NCBI RefSeq assembly: GCF_022397915.1
Contig: NZ_JAKEUO010000001.1
Coordinates: 369,356 to 433,355, forward strand
DNA length: 64,000 nucleotides
Origin: Vibrio sp. Isolate34
Lineage (GTDB): Bacteria; Pseudomonadota; Gammaproteobacteria; Enterobacterales; Vibrionaceae
Reading direction: 5' to 3'
A model generated the notes under the pieces. That model had not been told where the DNA came from. It worked only from the letters and a program-made list of their open reading frames with translations, and did not search any database. Of the stretch, positions 46,908 through 56,700 are shown in pieces; the stretch's first letter is position 1, and each line of letters begins with the position of its first letter. The translations under genes were made by a program, and so were the position numbers.

Positions 46908-47717
46908 TTACTTAGTGTGCTTTTGAATGATCTTTTCGACGATACGTGAAACAGCAACAAAACCAAAAGTCGCGGTTACTACCGTTGCTGCGCCAAAACC
47001 TGTCGCACAATCCATTCGTTTTGGACCTTCGGCTGTCGCTTTTGCCGCACATACACTGCCGTCAGCTTGCGGGTATTTCAACTGTTCAGTTGAGAACACA
47101 CAGTCGATACCGAACTTACGTGCAGGATTAGTAGGGAAGTTGTGGTGACGACGCAACGTGTCTTTCAGTTTCTTCGCTAGCGGATCTTGAATCGTCTTAG
47201 TCAGATCAGCCACTTTGATTTGAGTTGGGTCTACTTGACCACCCGCGCCACCAGTGGTGATCACTTTGATTTTGTTACTGCGGCAATACGCCAACAGCGA
47301 AGCCTTAGCTTTCATGCTATCAATCGCATCGAGAACAAAATCAAACTCTTTCGACAGGTATTCAGCCTGATTGTCTGGGCCGATAAAATCGTCAATCAGG
47401 TTAACTTTACACTCAGGGTTAATCAGCTTAACACGCTCGGCCATCACTTCGATTTTGCTCTTACCAACCGTGCCCGACATTGCGTGGATCTGACGGTTGA
47501 TGTTAGTCACACACACATCATCCATATCGATCAACGTTAGCTCACCTAAACCCGTGCGAGCAAGCGCTTCAACCGCCCATGAACCTACACCACCAATACC
47601 GATCACACACACATGTGCCGCTCTAAGTATGTCGACTTCACTATTACCATATAGGCGACGAGTGCCACCGAATCGTTGGTCATAGTTTTCTGAAGCTGGA
47701 GTGGTCAATTCACGCAT
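46908..47717 (-). CDS. tcdA: tRNA threonylcarbamoyladenosine dehydratase TcdA (CsdL)
   Basis: A 269-aa E1/ThiF-type ATP-dependent enzyme that cyclises t6A37 to ct6A in ANN-decoding tRNAs. The nucleotide motif is GIGGVGSWAVEAL (about 38-50), with the RFGGTRRLYG opening typical of TcdA, DDFIGPDN and TTGGAGGQVDPT. Sulfur relay proteins CsdA and CsdE stimulate it in E. coli, which matches the gene neighbourhood. The ATG at 47717 is preferred to a TTG 12 bases upstream. Confidence 0.94.
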   Translation of the reverse strand: MRELTTPASENYDQRFGGTRRLYGNSEVDILRAAHVCVIGIGGVGSWAVEALARTGLGELTLIDMDDVCVTNINRQIHAMSGTVGKSKIEVMAERVKLINPECKVNLIDDFIGPDNQAEYLSKEFDFVLDAIDSMKAKASLLAYCRSNKIKVITTGGAGGQVDPTQIKVADLTKTIQDPLAKKLKDTLRRHHNFPTNPARKFGIDCVFSTEQLKYPQADGSVCAAKATAEGPKRMDCATGFGAATVVTATFGFVAVSRIVEKIIQKHTK

Positions 47718-47740
47718 TGTTGCCGCCAATTTATTTCTGA

Positions 47741-47775
47741 GAAAAAGAAAAGAGTGCGTTTTATACGCACTCTTG
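47741..47775 (-). terminator. Terminator after mltA
   Basis: Read on the minus strand, AGAGTGCGT / ACGCACTCT with a 5-base loop is followed by TTTCTTTTTC. It ends the mltA transcript before tcdA. Confidence 0.85.
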
Positions 47776-47830
47776 AATAAAAAGTCTAGGGGATTAGCGA
47801 TTCGCTTTCAATGCCCTATTTTATTGCCGC

Positions 47831-48943
47831 TTACTCGACCTTTTCAGGTGGTAAAGCCCAAGGTGCTTCCGTCGCACTGCCATCTAAGCCAAGTTTCCAC
47901 ACTCGACCAAAATGCTTGTAGTGACCTGCTTCAGTGCCTGCGCGTGGGCCAATGCCATGGTAAAGGTCTAGGTGATTCTGCTTAACCGCACCGCCTGTAT
48001 CCAAAACCAGTAACAGTCTTAGTTGGTGTGCGCCGCTCCAAGTACCGTCTGCATTTAATAGTGGTACTTCAGCCAGAATCGGTGTACCCATCGGTAAGAT
48101 AGAGCGATCACCCGCAACTGCGGCCATAGGTAACAGTGGAATGCCAGCGCTACCCATTACCGACAAGTCATCTCTCGCACTAAAGAATACGAAAGATGGA
48201 TTTTGCTCAAGCAGCTCTTTCACCACTTCAGGATCGTTTGCCAATACCCACTCTTTGATTGCTTTCAGCGACATTTCTTCGCGTGGAACTAAGCCTCGTT
48301 CGATCAGCACACGGCCAATACTCACGTAAGCCTTATTGTTCTTACCCGCGTAAGCGAAGTACTGCAAGGTATCGTCATCACCAAAGTGGACGAAACCGCT
48401 GCCTTGTACTTCCATCATGAACGGGTCGATACGGTTGGCAGCGTAGCCAAGTTCAAGACCTTGACCTTCTAAGGCGCCATTGTAGATCTCTTCACGGGTT
48501 GGACACTCTTTATCGCATTCAGGAAGGCCATAAACCGGGTAACGATACTCTTCATTCGCTTCGTGGCGCAGTTCCATTACTGGAGAGAAATAGCCTGTGA
48601 AAAGCACATTACCTTGCTTATCTCCGCCACCAAGTTGAGCCGTTTGAACACCAAAGTTTGCGAGTTCACTTGGGTCACCACTTAGCATCGCCCACTCATT
48701 AAGTTGCTTGTATAGCGGCTCGTAGATTTTCGCCATCGATGGTGATCGAGACACAACCATCTCAGCCTGCTCAGCAAATGCGGTGTAATCTCTTGGTTTA
48801 TTAGACTCCACTACATCAACCTTATTTAAGGTGCGAGGAAATTCATCATCAAGGTGTTGTTGAGCGAGATCGGTGGGTTGAGCACAGCCAAATAAAACTG
48901 AGGCGGCAACAAGGGGAAGCCATTTTTTAATCACAAGAGTCAT
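47831..48943 (-). CDS. mltA: Membrane-bound lytic murein transglycosylase A
   Basis: A 370-aa outer-membrane lipoprotein with lipobox LFGC (Cys20). The MltA domain carries the substrate-groove segments FTGYFSPV, DPFMMEVQGSGFVHFG and SIGRVLIERG. A 3D domain near the C-terminus has the catalytic Asp in VLDTGGAV (about 325). It cleaves glycan strands to 1,6-anhydro products, which AmpG imports for recycling. Start: the ATG at 48943 gives the best signal peptide (MTLVIKKWLPLV). ATG 48961 and TTG 48973 are in-frame alternatives without better ribosome sites. Confidence 0.94.
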   Translation of the reverse strand: MTLVIKKWLPLVAASVLFGCAQPTDLAQQHLDDEFPRTLNKVDVVESNKPRDYTAFAEQAEMVVSRSPSMAKIYEPLYKQLNEWAMLSGDPSELANFGVQTAQLGGGDKQGNVLFTGYFSPVMELRHEANEEYRYPVYGLPECDKECPTREEIYNGALEGQGLELGYAANRIDPFMMEVQGSGFVHFGDDDTLQYFAYAGKNNKAYVSIGRVLIERGLVPREEMSLKAIKEWVLANDPEVVKELLEQNPSFVFFSARDDLSVMGSAGIPLLPMAAVAGDRSILPMGTPILAEVPLLNADGTWSGAHQLRLLLVLDTGGAVKQNHLDLYHGIGPRAGTEAGHYKHFGRVWKLGLDGSATEAPWALPPEKVE

Positions 48944-49024
48944 CCTAATAATTCTATGCATCGAGGATGACAAAAACAGTCAGATAACACAATCTTAGAT
49001 TGTAAGAGTTTACAATAAGATAAC

Positions 49025-49513
49025 CTATCGGACTGAGTGGTCGATATGGCCTTTAAGGCGAAAGACAGGATTGTAGTGACTGTCCGAATCAAGCACCATT
49101 TCGGTGTTGTCGGAATTGGTCATGCGGAAACGATACGTTTGATCGCCCGTCTTATACTCTAAGTAGTTACCATCAAACTCAAAGTTAGTCGCAACAATAG
49201 AACCCGCCACTGATACACCATTCGCATTCAACACAAACTCATCCGTCGCGTAATGCGCAACATCTTGTTCAATCCAGGTGCCATACAACAAATGATTTGG
49301 TGTTGCTGCATCTTGCAATCGAGTGATCACATCACCAAAAAGTGACACCACCGCGAACGAACCGACCAGAGCCAAAACCATGAGACAACGCTCGATGATC
49401 TTACGCTTAAACTTAGATTGGTTGCGTTGTTCTGCCTCACTGTAGAGACCTGTGGTTATCTCGTCGATCTTGTTCTTTGTTGCTGGAGCTTGTTGCATTC
49501 GGTGACTACTCAT
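49025..49513 (-). CDS. DUF2850-like membrane-anchored protein
   Basis: A 162-aa protein with a charged N-terminus, a single membrane segment at about 43-62 (CLMVLALVGSFAVVSLF) and a periplasmic beta-rich domain. YGTWIEQDVAHYATDEFVLN and VATNFEFDG recall the DUF2850 family, which is largely limited to Vibrionaceae; I make that link from memory, so it is tentative. No function is known. It lies between mltA and divergent argA, 51 bases upstream of mltA on the same strand. Confidence 0.65.
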   Translation of the reverse strand: MSSHRMQQAPATKNKIDEITTGLYSEAEQRNQSKFKRKIIERCLMVLALVGSFAVVSLFGDVITRLQDAATPNHLLYGTWIEQDVAHYATDEFVLNANGVSVAGSIVATNFEFDGNYLEYKTGDQTYRFRMTNSDNTEMVLDSDSHYNPVFRLKGHIDHSVR

Positions 49514-49598
49514 AAAGATGCTATGCGCATTCTACACTGAGACCGTTTATATAATGAACCCTAGATGAGCATAGTTTGCGCTTTATTCCAAAAATGTG

Positions 49599-49646
49599 TT
49601 GTTTACCCTTGAATTTAAATGCTAAATTAACGAATAAATAAACACT
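49599..49646 (+). promoter_or_regulatory. Two tandem ARG boxes (ArgR operator) over the argA promoter
   Basis: Two 18-bp ARG-box-like sequences (49608-49625 and 49629-49646) are separated by exactly 3 bp, the canonical ArgR arrangement. Each keeps a clear half-site (GAAT with an AT-rich centre) and a weaker second half. They overlap a possible promoter TTGTTT (49599-49604), 18-bp spacer, TAAATT (49623-49628). Repression of arginine synthesis by ArgR-arginine is the natural reading. Confidence 0.7.
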
Positions 49647-49660
49647 AATGGACTTATTCT

Positions 49661-50998
49661 GTGAAATTAAGAAGTACAGCGCTAGTAAAAGGTTTCAGAC
49701 AATCAACCCCTTACGTAAATGCTCACCGTGGTAAAACCATGGTAATTATGCTGGGAGGCGAAGCCGTTGCCGATAGAAACTTTGGCAACATTATTAGTGA
49801 TATTGCCTTACTCCACAGCCTTGGAGTCAAGATTGTGCTTGTTCATGGCGCAAGACCGCAGATCAACCAACTGTTAGCAAAACAAGATTGTCATACGCCT
49901 TATCACAAGAATATTAGAGTCACCGATGAGTATTCACTGGGTGTTGTGATGCAGGCTGCTGGCCAATTACAGCTCGCCATCACCGCTCGACTCTCAATGA
50001 GCTTAAACAACACACCTATGGCGGGCACTCAACTCAACGTGATGAGTGGCAACTTTATTACAGCTCAACCGCTAGGTGTCGATGATGGTACGGATTACTG
50101 CCATAGCGGACGTATACGTCGGATCGATATCGAAGGGATTAATCGCACACTCGACCAAGGCTCTATTGTATTGCTTGGTCCAATCGCCAGTTCCGTAACA
50201 GGCGAAAGCTTTAACCTACTTTCTGAAGAGGTCGCGACCCAAGTAGCCATTCGTTTAAAAGCCGACAAACTCATTGGCTTTTGCTCGGAGCAAGGGGTCA
50301 CCGATCAAAACGGCAATGTACTCGCCGAGCTTTTTCCAAAAGACGCCAAACTCATTCTAGAACGCTTAACTCAATCTCAAAACCCTGCCGAAGACATGAG
50401 CACTGGCACACTGCGATTCCTGAAAGGTGCTATCTCCGCGTGTCGTGCCGGCGTACCTCGTTGTCACTTAATCAGCTACAAAGTGGATGGCGCATTGATC
50501 CAAGAGCTGTTCTCTTTCGATGGTATTGGAACCCAAGTGGTTATGGCGAGTGCCGAGCAAGTAAGACAAGCTCAGATTGATGATATCGGTGGCATCTTTG
50601 ACCTTATTCGCCCGCTTGAAGAACAAGGCATTCTCGTTCGTCGCTCAAGAGAGCAGTTAGAACAAGAGATCCACCGCTTTACCATTATTGAGAAGGACGG
50701 GCTGATTATCGGCTGTGCAGCACTCTACGCGTATCCGGAAGATCACATGGCAGAGATGGCGTGTGTGGCTATCCACCCTGATTACCGTGATGGAAATCGT
50801 GGGCAGTTATTGCTGGATTACATGCGCCATCAATCCAAGTCTCGCGATATCGACCAGATTTTTGTCCTAACGACACATAGTCTGCATTGGTTCCGTGAAC
50901 AAGGATTTTACGAGATCGGTGTGGATGAGTTACCGATGGAAAAACAGGGGTTATACAACTATCAACGCAACTCAAAAATCTTAGCATTAAATGTGTAA
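49661..50998 (+). CDS. argA: N-acetylglutamate synthase ArgA
   Basis: A 445-aa first enzyme of arginine synthesis (glutamate N-acetylation). The N-terminal amino-acid-kinase-like domain (about 1-285) binds arginine for feedback control and includes [17 protein letters not shown] and YHKNIRVTD. The C-terminal GNAT acetyltransferase domain (about 295-435) has [19 protein letters not shown]. Length is that of E. coli ArgA (443 aa). The start is GTG at 49661. A tandem ArgR operator lies just upstream. Confidence 0.97.
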   Translation: MKLRSTALVKGFRQSTPYVNAHRGKTMVIMLGGEAVADRNFGNIISDIALLHSLGVKIVLVHGARPQINQLLAKQDCHTPYHKNIRVTDEYSLGVVMQAAGQLQLAITARLSMSLNNTPMAGTQLNVMSGNFITAQPLGVDDGTDYCHSGRIRRIDIEGINRTLDQGSIVLLGPIASSVTGESFNLLSEEVATQVAIRLKADKLIGFCSEQGVTDQNGNVLAELFPKDAKLILERLTQSQNPAEDMSTGTLRFLKGAISACRAGVPRCHLISYKVDGALIQELFSFDGIGTQVVMASAEQVRQAQIDDIGGIFDLIRPLEEQGILVRRSREQLEQEIHRFTIIEKDGLIIGCAALYAYPEDHMAEMACVAIHPDYRDGNRGQLLLDYMRHQSKSRDIDQIFVLTTHSLHWFREQGFYEIGVDELPMEKQGLYNYQRNSKILALNV

Positions 50999-51156
50999 AT
51001 AAAGTTTTTGACTAAAATCTCAGTTCAAAAGAAAAATAATTGTAAATGTAATCGTTTTCTATATGAGATTTATCAAGTATGCACTTTCACTCACACGATT
51101 TATTGTATAGAATTTAAGCGCTTTAATAATATTAACAAATGTTTTTATAGGAATTG

Positions 51157-51191
51157 CCATCTCGATAGTCACATTGAACTTATTGAGATGG
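51157..51191 (+). other. Hairpin overlapping a possible start codon
   Basis: CCATCTCGATA (51157-51167) pairs with TATTGAGATGG (51181-51191) over 10 of 11 positions with a 13-base loop. The 3' arm contains the ATG at 51188. It has no T-tract and so is not a terminator; it could restrict translation of the downstream small gene if that start is used. Confidence 0.45.
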
Positions 51192-51472
51192 TAACTGCAC
51201 GGATTGCTATACCCGTTAACGGTCAGCACGCTAGCAGTAGCTCTGCCGTTAGTATAAACAGCAAAAAGAGCAACATTGATATGAGAACCATTGTTTGTAA
51301 CTCGCTACAAAGTTTTTGGGATATGGCTGATAACCAATTCTTAGAAGGGTTAGACGTACACTGCGTGTTCCCTGTGAGCGAGAATCTAAAAGAGTTTATT
51401 TTGAATTGCCAAGCAAAATACAAGATAAACCACATATCGTTTACTCGAGCGTTTTTAGGCACTGATTCCTAG
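51188..51472 (+). CDS. Small hypothetical protein between argA and recD
   Basis: A 94-aa protein from the ATG at 51188, or 63 aa from the in-frame ATG at 51281. Residues after the second Met (MRTIVCNSLQSFWDMADNQF) look like a compact soluble domain with three cysteines and alternating helix and strand. The first 31 residues are Ser-rich and may be leader or non-coding. AAGAG lies 10 bases before 51281, while the 51188 start sits inside a hairpin. An open frame continues upstream to 51008 but is Cys/Asn-rich and unlikely. I do not recognise a family. It has a perfect terminator 8 bases downstream. Confidence 0.45.
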   Translation: MVTARIAIPVNGQHASSSSAVSINSKKSNIDMRTIVCNSLQSFWDMADNQFLEGLDVHCVFPVSENLKEFILNCQAKYKINHISFTRAFLGTDS

Positions 51473-51479
51473 CACGCTC

Positions 51480-51506
51480 AAAGCAACCAGGGATGGTTGC
51501 TTTGTA
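51480..51506. terminator. Terminator between the small gene and recD
   Basis: The perfect 10-bp stem AAAGCAACCA / TGGTTGCTTT has a GGGA loop followed by GT. It lies between convergent genes, and T/A-rich arms allow use from either side. Confidence 0.75.
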
Positions 51507-51524
51507 CATGTACCTCTATCACCT

Positions 51525-53750
51525 TTAGCTAGTTAAGCGGCTTCCTAAACCACTCACTCGCTCTGTTTTCACCTTAATCCCACGCTTTAATACGTTAGTA
51601 TCACTGAACATCATCAGTCGTTTCTTCGCACGCGTAATACCTGTGTAGATAAGCTCTCGCGTCAAAATTGGGCTGAAATCTGGCGGCAGGATCATTAAGG
51701 TCAGATCAAATTCACTGCCCTGCGATTTGTGAATCGTCATCGCATAAGCCGTTTCATGATCGGGCACTCGACTTGGTAGTACGGCTTTTACACTGCCATC
51801 GGGCAATTCAAAGTACACCTTCAATCGAGGGACTGAGTTATCGTCATTTGAAGAAGAGCTACTTGCATCAGCTTCAAGCATACAGATACCAATATCACCA
51901 TTGTATAAGCCCAAGCCATGATCGTTACGCGTTACCATGACTGGTCGCCCGTGATACCACAATTCATCGTTGTGCGGATTCACCAAGCGTCTTGCGGCAA
52001 GCGCCCTTTCTATTCTGTGGTTGAGGCCTTTAACACCAAAGTCACCTTCACGAATAGAACACAGCAATCGACATTGGCTAAACAAATCGAGCACCGATTT
52101 GGCTCTCGCTTCTTGAGTTTCTAATTCTTCCAACGGTACATTCATTCGATTCAGATACGCACCATACTCATTGACTAACGTACGCAGCATCAAGTTATAG
52201 CAGTCACTGGATAGAGGATGATTTTCGATATCCTCAAACCCTTTCGCAAACACTTGATCGACCTGATTCGCAGAGCCGTTATTGATCGCTTTTGCCAACT
52301 GCCCGATACCTGAACGCGCATCAAAACGGTAACTCTTCTGCAGCATACACAAGCTATCAGCAATCGCCGGAGGATTAACGACTGCCGCTTTTGCTTGTTG
52401 TGTATTCGCTATTGCATTAAAGCCTGTCATTTCCGCAATCAAATTACCTTGCGCTGTGCTGTAGCCTGTTGAATTAAAAGAGCAGATATCCCCCAACACC
52501 GCACCGGCCTCTACTGAAGCGAGTTGGTCTTTATCACCCAATAAGATAAGCCTTGCGTGCTCAGGGAGTGCATCCACCAGCTTATACATCATGGATAAGT
52601 CGACCATCGATGCTTCATCCACCACCAAGATATCAAGGTGAAGTGGGTTGCGTCGGTTGTGTCTAAATTCCGCTCGGTTAGGAATCGCGCCAAGCAATCG
52701 GTGCAAAGTACTCGATTCAGTGGGTATGTTGGCTTTTACTTCAGGCGCTAAAGGCAGTTGCTCAATTGCTTTACCAATCGACTCGGTTAAACGCGCCGCC
52801 GCTTTACCTGTCGGTGCCACCAGCTTAATCGCTGGTGTTTTGCCTTGGCTTAATGATTGCTCGACCATCGCCGACAGTAATTTGGTTACCGTGGTCGTTT
52901 TACCGGTACCCGGTCCACCAGAAATCACTGCAAAGCGACGACTCAGCGCCACCGCTGCCGCCACTTTTTGCCAGTTCAAACATGCCGATAACGGCACCAA
53001 GTCGTCTAATACATCTAAATCTGTCACTTGCTTAGCTTGTACAATCGCTTGGTCGATTGCGCCCCAATCTAGAGCCTGCTCATTCACAATATCAAGATGG
53101 TCACACACCAATTGTTGACGTAATACCTGAGACGTTTGTTGGCTTGCTTCAGCCTTGGCTAAGGCATTAAACAGAAAATGGTAACTGCGTGCGAATAACT
53201 GATTCAACGTTTCGGTCAGCGCCTTTTTCTGTTCAATATTGAACTCGACTGGCTTACTTAAACGGTTTAACGTTTCAGCCAACACGACTTCATAGTTCCA
53301 ATAGCGTTGTAAGTAGACACGCTGCCCATCAAACATCAACGGCTTAACACAGTCATTGGTTGTACCTACTAAGTTTGACGATTGAAGTACCGTCACCCAG
53401 TCAATGCCTAACAATTTCTGGTTCAATTGCAGTGCCGTTTCACCGTACAAACCGAGTAACTGGGCTAGATCTGTCGTTAGTTCAGGGCCTGCCGTTTGAG
53501 CTTGTATAAGCTGAGTACAAATGTGTCCTTTACCTAATTCATGGCTCACTACCCCAGCAAGAAAGCCGACTTCGTGAGAGTGACTCGTGGCTTGCTGAGC
53601 AATAAAACGGGCAAATTGATAATCCAACTGACGAATCGAACCCTTATCCGCGAGAAACTTGAGTACATCCATAAGTTGCTCAGGAATAAGTGAAACTGGC
53701 TTTAGCGTGTTCGCTGCCTCTATGCTGGTATTAGTGGTCGTTGTTGTCAT
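51525..53750 (-). CDS. recD: Exodeoxyribonuclease V alpha subunit RecD
   Basis: A 741-aa superfamily-1B 5'-3' helicase, the fast motor of RecBCD. Walker A is SGGPGTGKTTT near residue 282 and Walker B VVDEASMVD near 375. The C-terminal motif AMTIHKSQGSEF lies near 685. It is longer than E. coli RecD (608 aa), with extra sequence around residues 435-460 and a Ser-rich insert (ASSSSSNDDN near 635). Its ATG overlaps the recB stop by one base, so the two are co-translated. Confidence 0.96.
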   Translation of the reverse strand: MTTTTTNTSIEAANTLKPVSLIPEQLMDVLKFLADKGSIRQLDYQFARFIAQQATSHSHEVGFLAGVVSHELGKGHICTQLIQAQTAGPELTTDLAQLLGLYGETALQLNQKLLGIDWVTVLQSSNLVGTTNDCVKPLMFDGQRVYLQRYWNYEVVLAETLNRLSKPVEFNIEQKKALTETLNQLFARSYHFLFNALAKAEASQQTSQVLRQQLVCDHLDIVNEQALDWGAIDQAIVQAKQVTDLDVLDDLVPLSACLNWQKVAAAVALSRRFAVISGGPGTGKTTTVTKLLSAMVEQSLSQGKTPAIKLVAPTGKAAARLTESIGKAIEQLPLAPEVKANIPTESSTLHRLLGAIPNRAEFRHNRRNPLHLDILVVDEASMVDLSMMYKLVDALPEHARLILLGDKDQLASVEAGAVLGDICSFNSTGYSTAQGNLIAEMTGFNAIANTQQAKAAVVNPPAIADSLCMLQKSYRFDARSGIGQLAKAINNGSANQVDQVFAKGFEDIENHPLSSDCYNLMLRTLVNEYGAYLNRMNVPLEELETQEARAKSVLDLFSQCRLLCSIREGDFGVKGLNHRIERALAARRLVNPHNDELWYHGRPVMVTRNDHGLGLYNGDIGICMLEADASSSSSNDDNSVPRLKVYFELPDGSVKAVLPSRVPDHETAYAMTIHKSQGSEFDLTLMILPPDFSPILTRELIYTGITRAKKRLMMFSDTNVLKRGIKVKTERVSGLGSRLTS

Positions 53751-56700
53751 TATAAAAGCCCCATCTGTCCAGTTTCATTGTCATTCAATTGTGCTGAACG
53801 TCTGTCTATCACTTTACCGTCAATCAATTGATCCATTTCATCGAGCAAAGCCAGTGTTGGTTTCGCCGAGAATATACCTTGTTGAGATTGGCCATCCATT
53901 CCTCTTAAGAACAAGTAATAAACTCCACCGAAATGTTGTTCATAACTGTAATCCGCAACGCGGCTGCGTAAGAAGCGATGCAGCGCTAACGCGTAGATTT
54001 GATATTGCAGATCGTAGCGGTGGTCGGCCATCGCCGATTTCAATGCCTCACCATGGTAAACGGCAACATCATCTCCTAAGTGGTTCGATTTCCAGTCAAG
54101 TACATAGTATTTACCTTGATGCTCAAACACTAAATCGATGAAGCCTTTCAACATACCTTGCACTGTTTGGAAACCTAGGTCACCCGCTTTAGCGGATAGC
54201 GGATCATGATATTGGATGGTTTGATTCAATTCCGATGCGGCTAACACTTCGATCGGTAGTAAGAATTCCATCTCAACTAAGCGTTGCGTCGAATCTTTCT
54301 CGCTTAGCTTTAGGCTTTTACCATCCAGCGTTGTGTTAAGAACGGTATCGACCAGTTGCTGAAGTACAGGTAGCCACTCTAGTTCGTATTGTTCAGACTC
54401 TAATAAGTGAGTGATTACTTGCGTGTTATGTTCACTGGTTGCTGGCTCAGTAAATTCAACATCCTCAAACAAGGTGTGCAAGAAAGTACCTGGGCGAGCA
54501 CCACGAGGGAACGTAAAGATCGAGCGTTCAGGTTCAATCAACTCAGACTCATCTTGCTCATCAGCCGAGTCAATATCAAAACCAGAGACCTCTATGGTCG
54601 CGTCATGGCTCGCGCCGTGACTGCCTTGCTTTACAAGCCCTGAGTAACTGGTGATTCGCCAAGCCCTGTCGATTGAAGCCTTGAGTTCATTAGCATGTAA
54701 GTCCTCACTCACTTGCTCTGTTTGTGCGAACACTTGCTCATGAGCGGTTGGTGTTTCGGCTAACAGCACACTTGAATTTTTGCCTTCAATTGCTGCTAGA
54801 GCTTGATGCAATTCGGCAATACCCTGCTCTTGTCCGTTTTGAACCAAGTAGCCCATCGCACTCAAATGCACGCCTGTCGGCTCTTTGGTTGAACGCCCTT
54901 TACGCAGTGGCGCCATACCAATAAAACAGCCATAAACCGCACGAGTCAGCGCTACATAAATTAAGCGTAAGTCTTCCGCCAGTCGCTCTTTATCCGCTTG
55001 AGCTAAAGCACTATCACTGCCCGTAATATCAAGCACTGTGGTATCTGAATCATGGTCGTAGAATTTGCCTTCACTCGCTTCTCGATAGCTCGCAACAAAT
55101 GGTAGAAATACCAAGTCATATTCCAAACCTTTCGACTTATGAATGGTAACGATTTGAACCAAGTTTCTTTCTGATTCAAGGCGTTGAATGTCGTCTTCAC
55201 TGCCGCCTAAACCATTTTGTGCATCTGATATCGCTTCTGCCAACCAACGCAACAAGCCATAGTCACTGTCGAGTTCTTGTCTTGCTTGTTGCAACAATTC
55301 GCCAATATGCATCAAATCGGTTAGTGAACGCTCACCATTTTCTTCTTCCAGTAAGCGTTCCGCGAGATGTCTTTTACTGATCACACTGCGCAACATTGGT
55401 AACACGCCGCGCTGTAACCATAACTTACGATATTCTCGAAATTCGTTAACGACGTTTTCCCAAACCACTTCATCGTTGTTGAGTTCGTCCAATGATGCTG
55501 CATCAAGAGCAAACAACTCTGAGGCTAAACTGGCGCGCAACGCACGATCGTTTTCAGGTGTCAGCACAGCTTGTAGCAGGCGTTGAATATCTTGCGCGAC
55601 CAAGCCGGTGAACACACTGTCTCGGTTCGACAAGTACACACTCGCGATACCTTGCTCAGACAGCGCGTTCTTGATCAGACGACCTTCACTGCCGGTTCTA
55701 ACCAAGACAGCAATATCACCCGCATTCACGGCATGTTGTTTTTTGCCGTTATCAAAATAGGCTTGTTGGTTTTGAGAAGCGGTCAGAATGGTTTGAATTT
55801 GACTCGCCGTCGCCTCAGCCATTGCCTTGTGATACTCACCCTTTGGTAACGGCTTGTCTTCAGCCTCTTGCAGCCAAAAGGTGAGTGCATGCTGAGTCTC
55901 ACCATTCATTACCCATTGGCGCTTATCGGCAGATGGACTGGCTGCAACAGGCAAAAATGGAATGTCTTGATCATAGATAAACGGACTGTCCGAATTCATA
56001 AACACTTGGTTTACTGCACTCACCATATCGGCACTTGAACGCCAGTTAGTCCCTAACGTATAGTGAGCACTAACTTGGTTTCTTGCCTTAATATAGGTAA
56101 AGATATCTGCGCCACGGAATCCGTAGATAGCCTGCTTCGGGTCACCGATCATAAACAAGCCGCACTGCGGATTATCGAGATAGATTCGGCTAAAAATACT
56201 GTATTGCAGCGGATCGGTATCTTGGAATTCATCGATCATTGCCACCGGGTATAAGGTGCGAATTCTTTCCACCAGCAATGACTGCTCATCGACATCAATC
56301 GACGCGGATAACTGAGTCAGCAAATCATCAAATGATAACCACTGCTTCTGCTGTTTCGCCTTGGCTAACATGGTTCGACAATGGGTAATCGCATGTGCCA
56401 ATAACGGCGCTTTCAAGTCAGCAGGGTGATTTAAGAAATCTTCAATCGCTTCGAAAACGGCATGCTGAGGTGCAGTGCCTTTCGGTGTTTTTTCAATTAA
56501 CGTGGCTTGAGAGAACTTTTCTAACTTGTCTGGATATTGATAATCATGAGTGTCGCTCTGCGCCCATGCTGTCACCGCCTCTAGCCATGTCGGCAGAGAC
56601 TTCTTGGTGTAACTACGCTTGTTCACATCTGAACCTGAGATCAAAGCCAAAAAGTCCGCTTCAGATTCACACCACAGCGCTTTAAGCTGCTTCACTTTGT

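Noticed and set aside
46868..46966. 33-codon N-terminal extension of csdE
   Set aside because: It overlaps the end of tcdA and gives residues unlike SufE proteins; the ATG at 46867 gives the correct family start.
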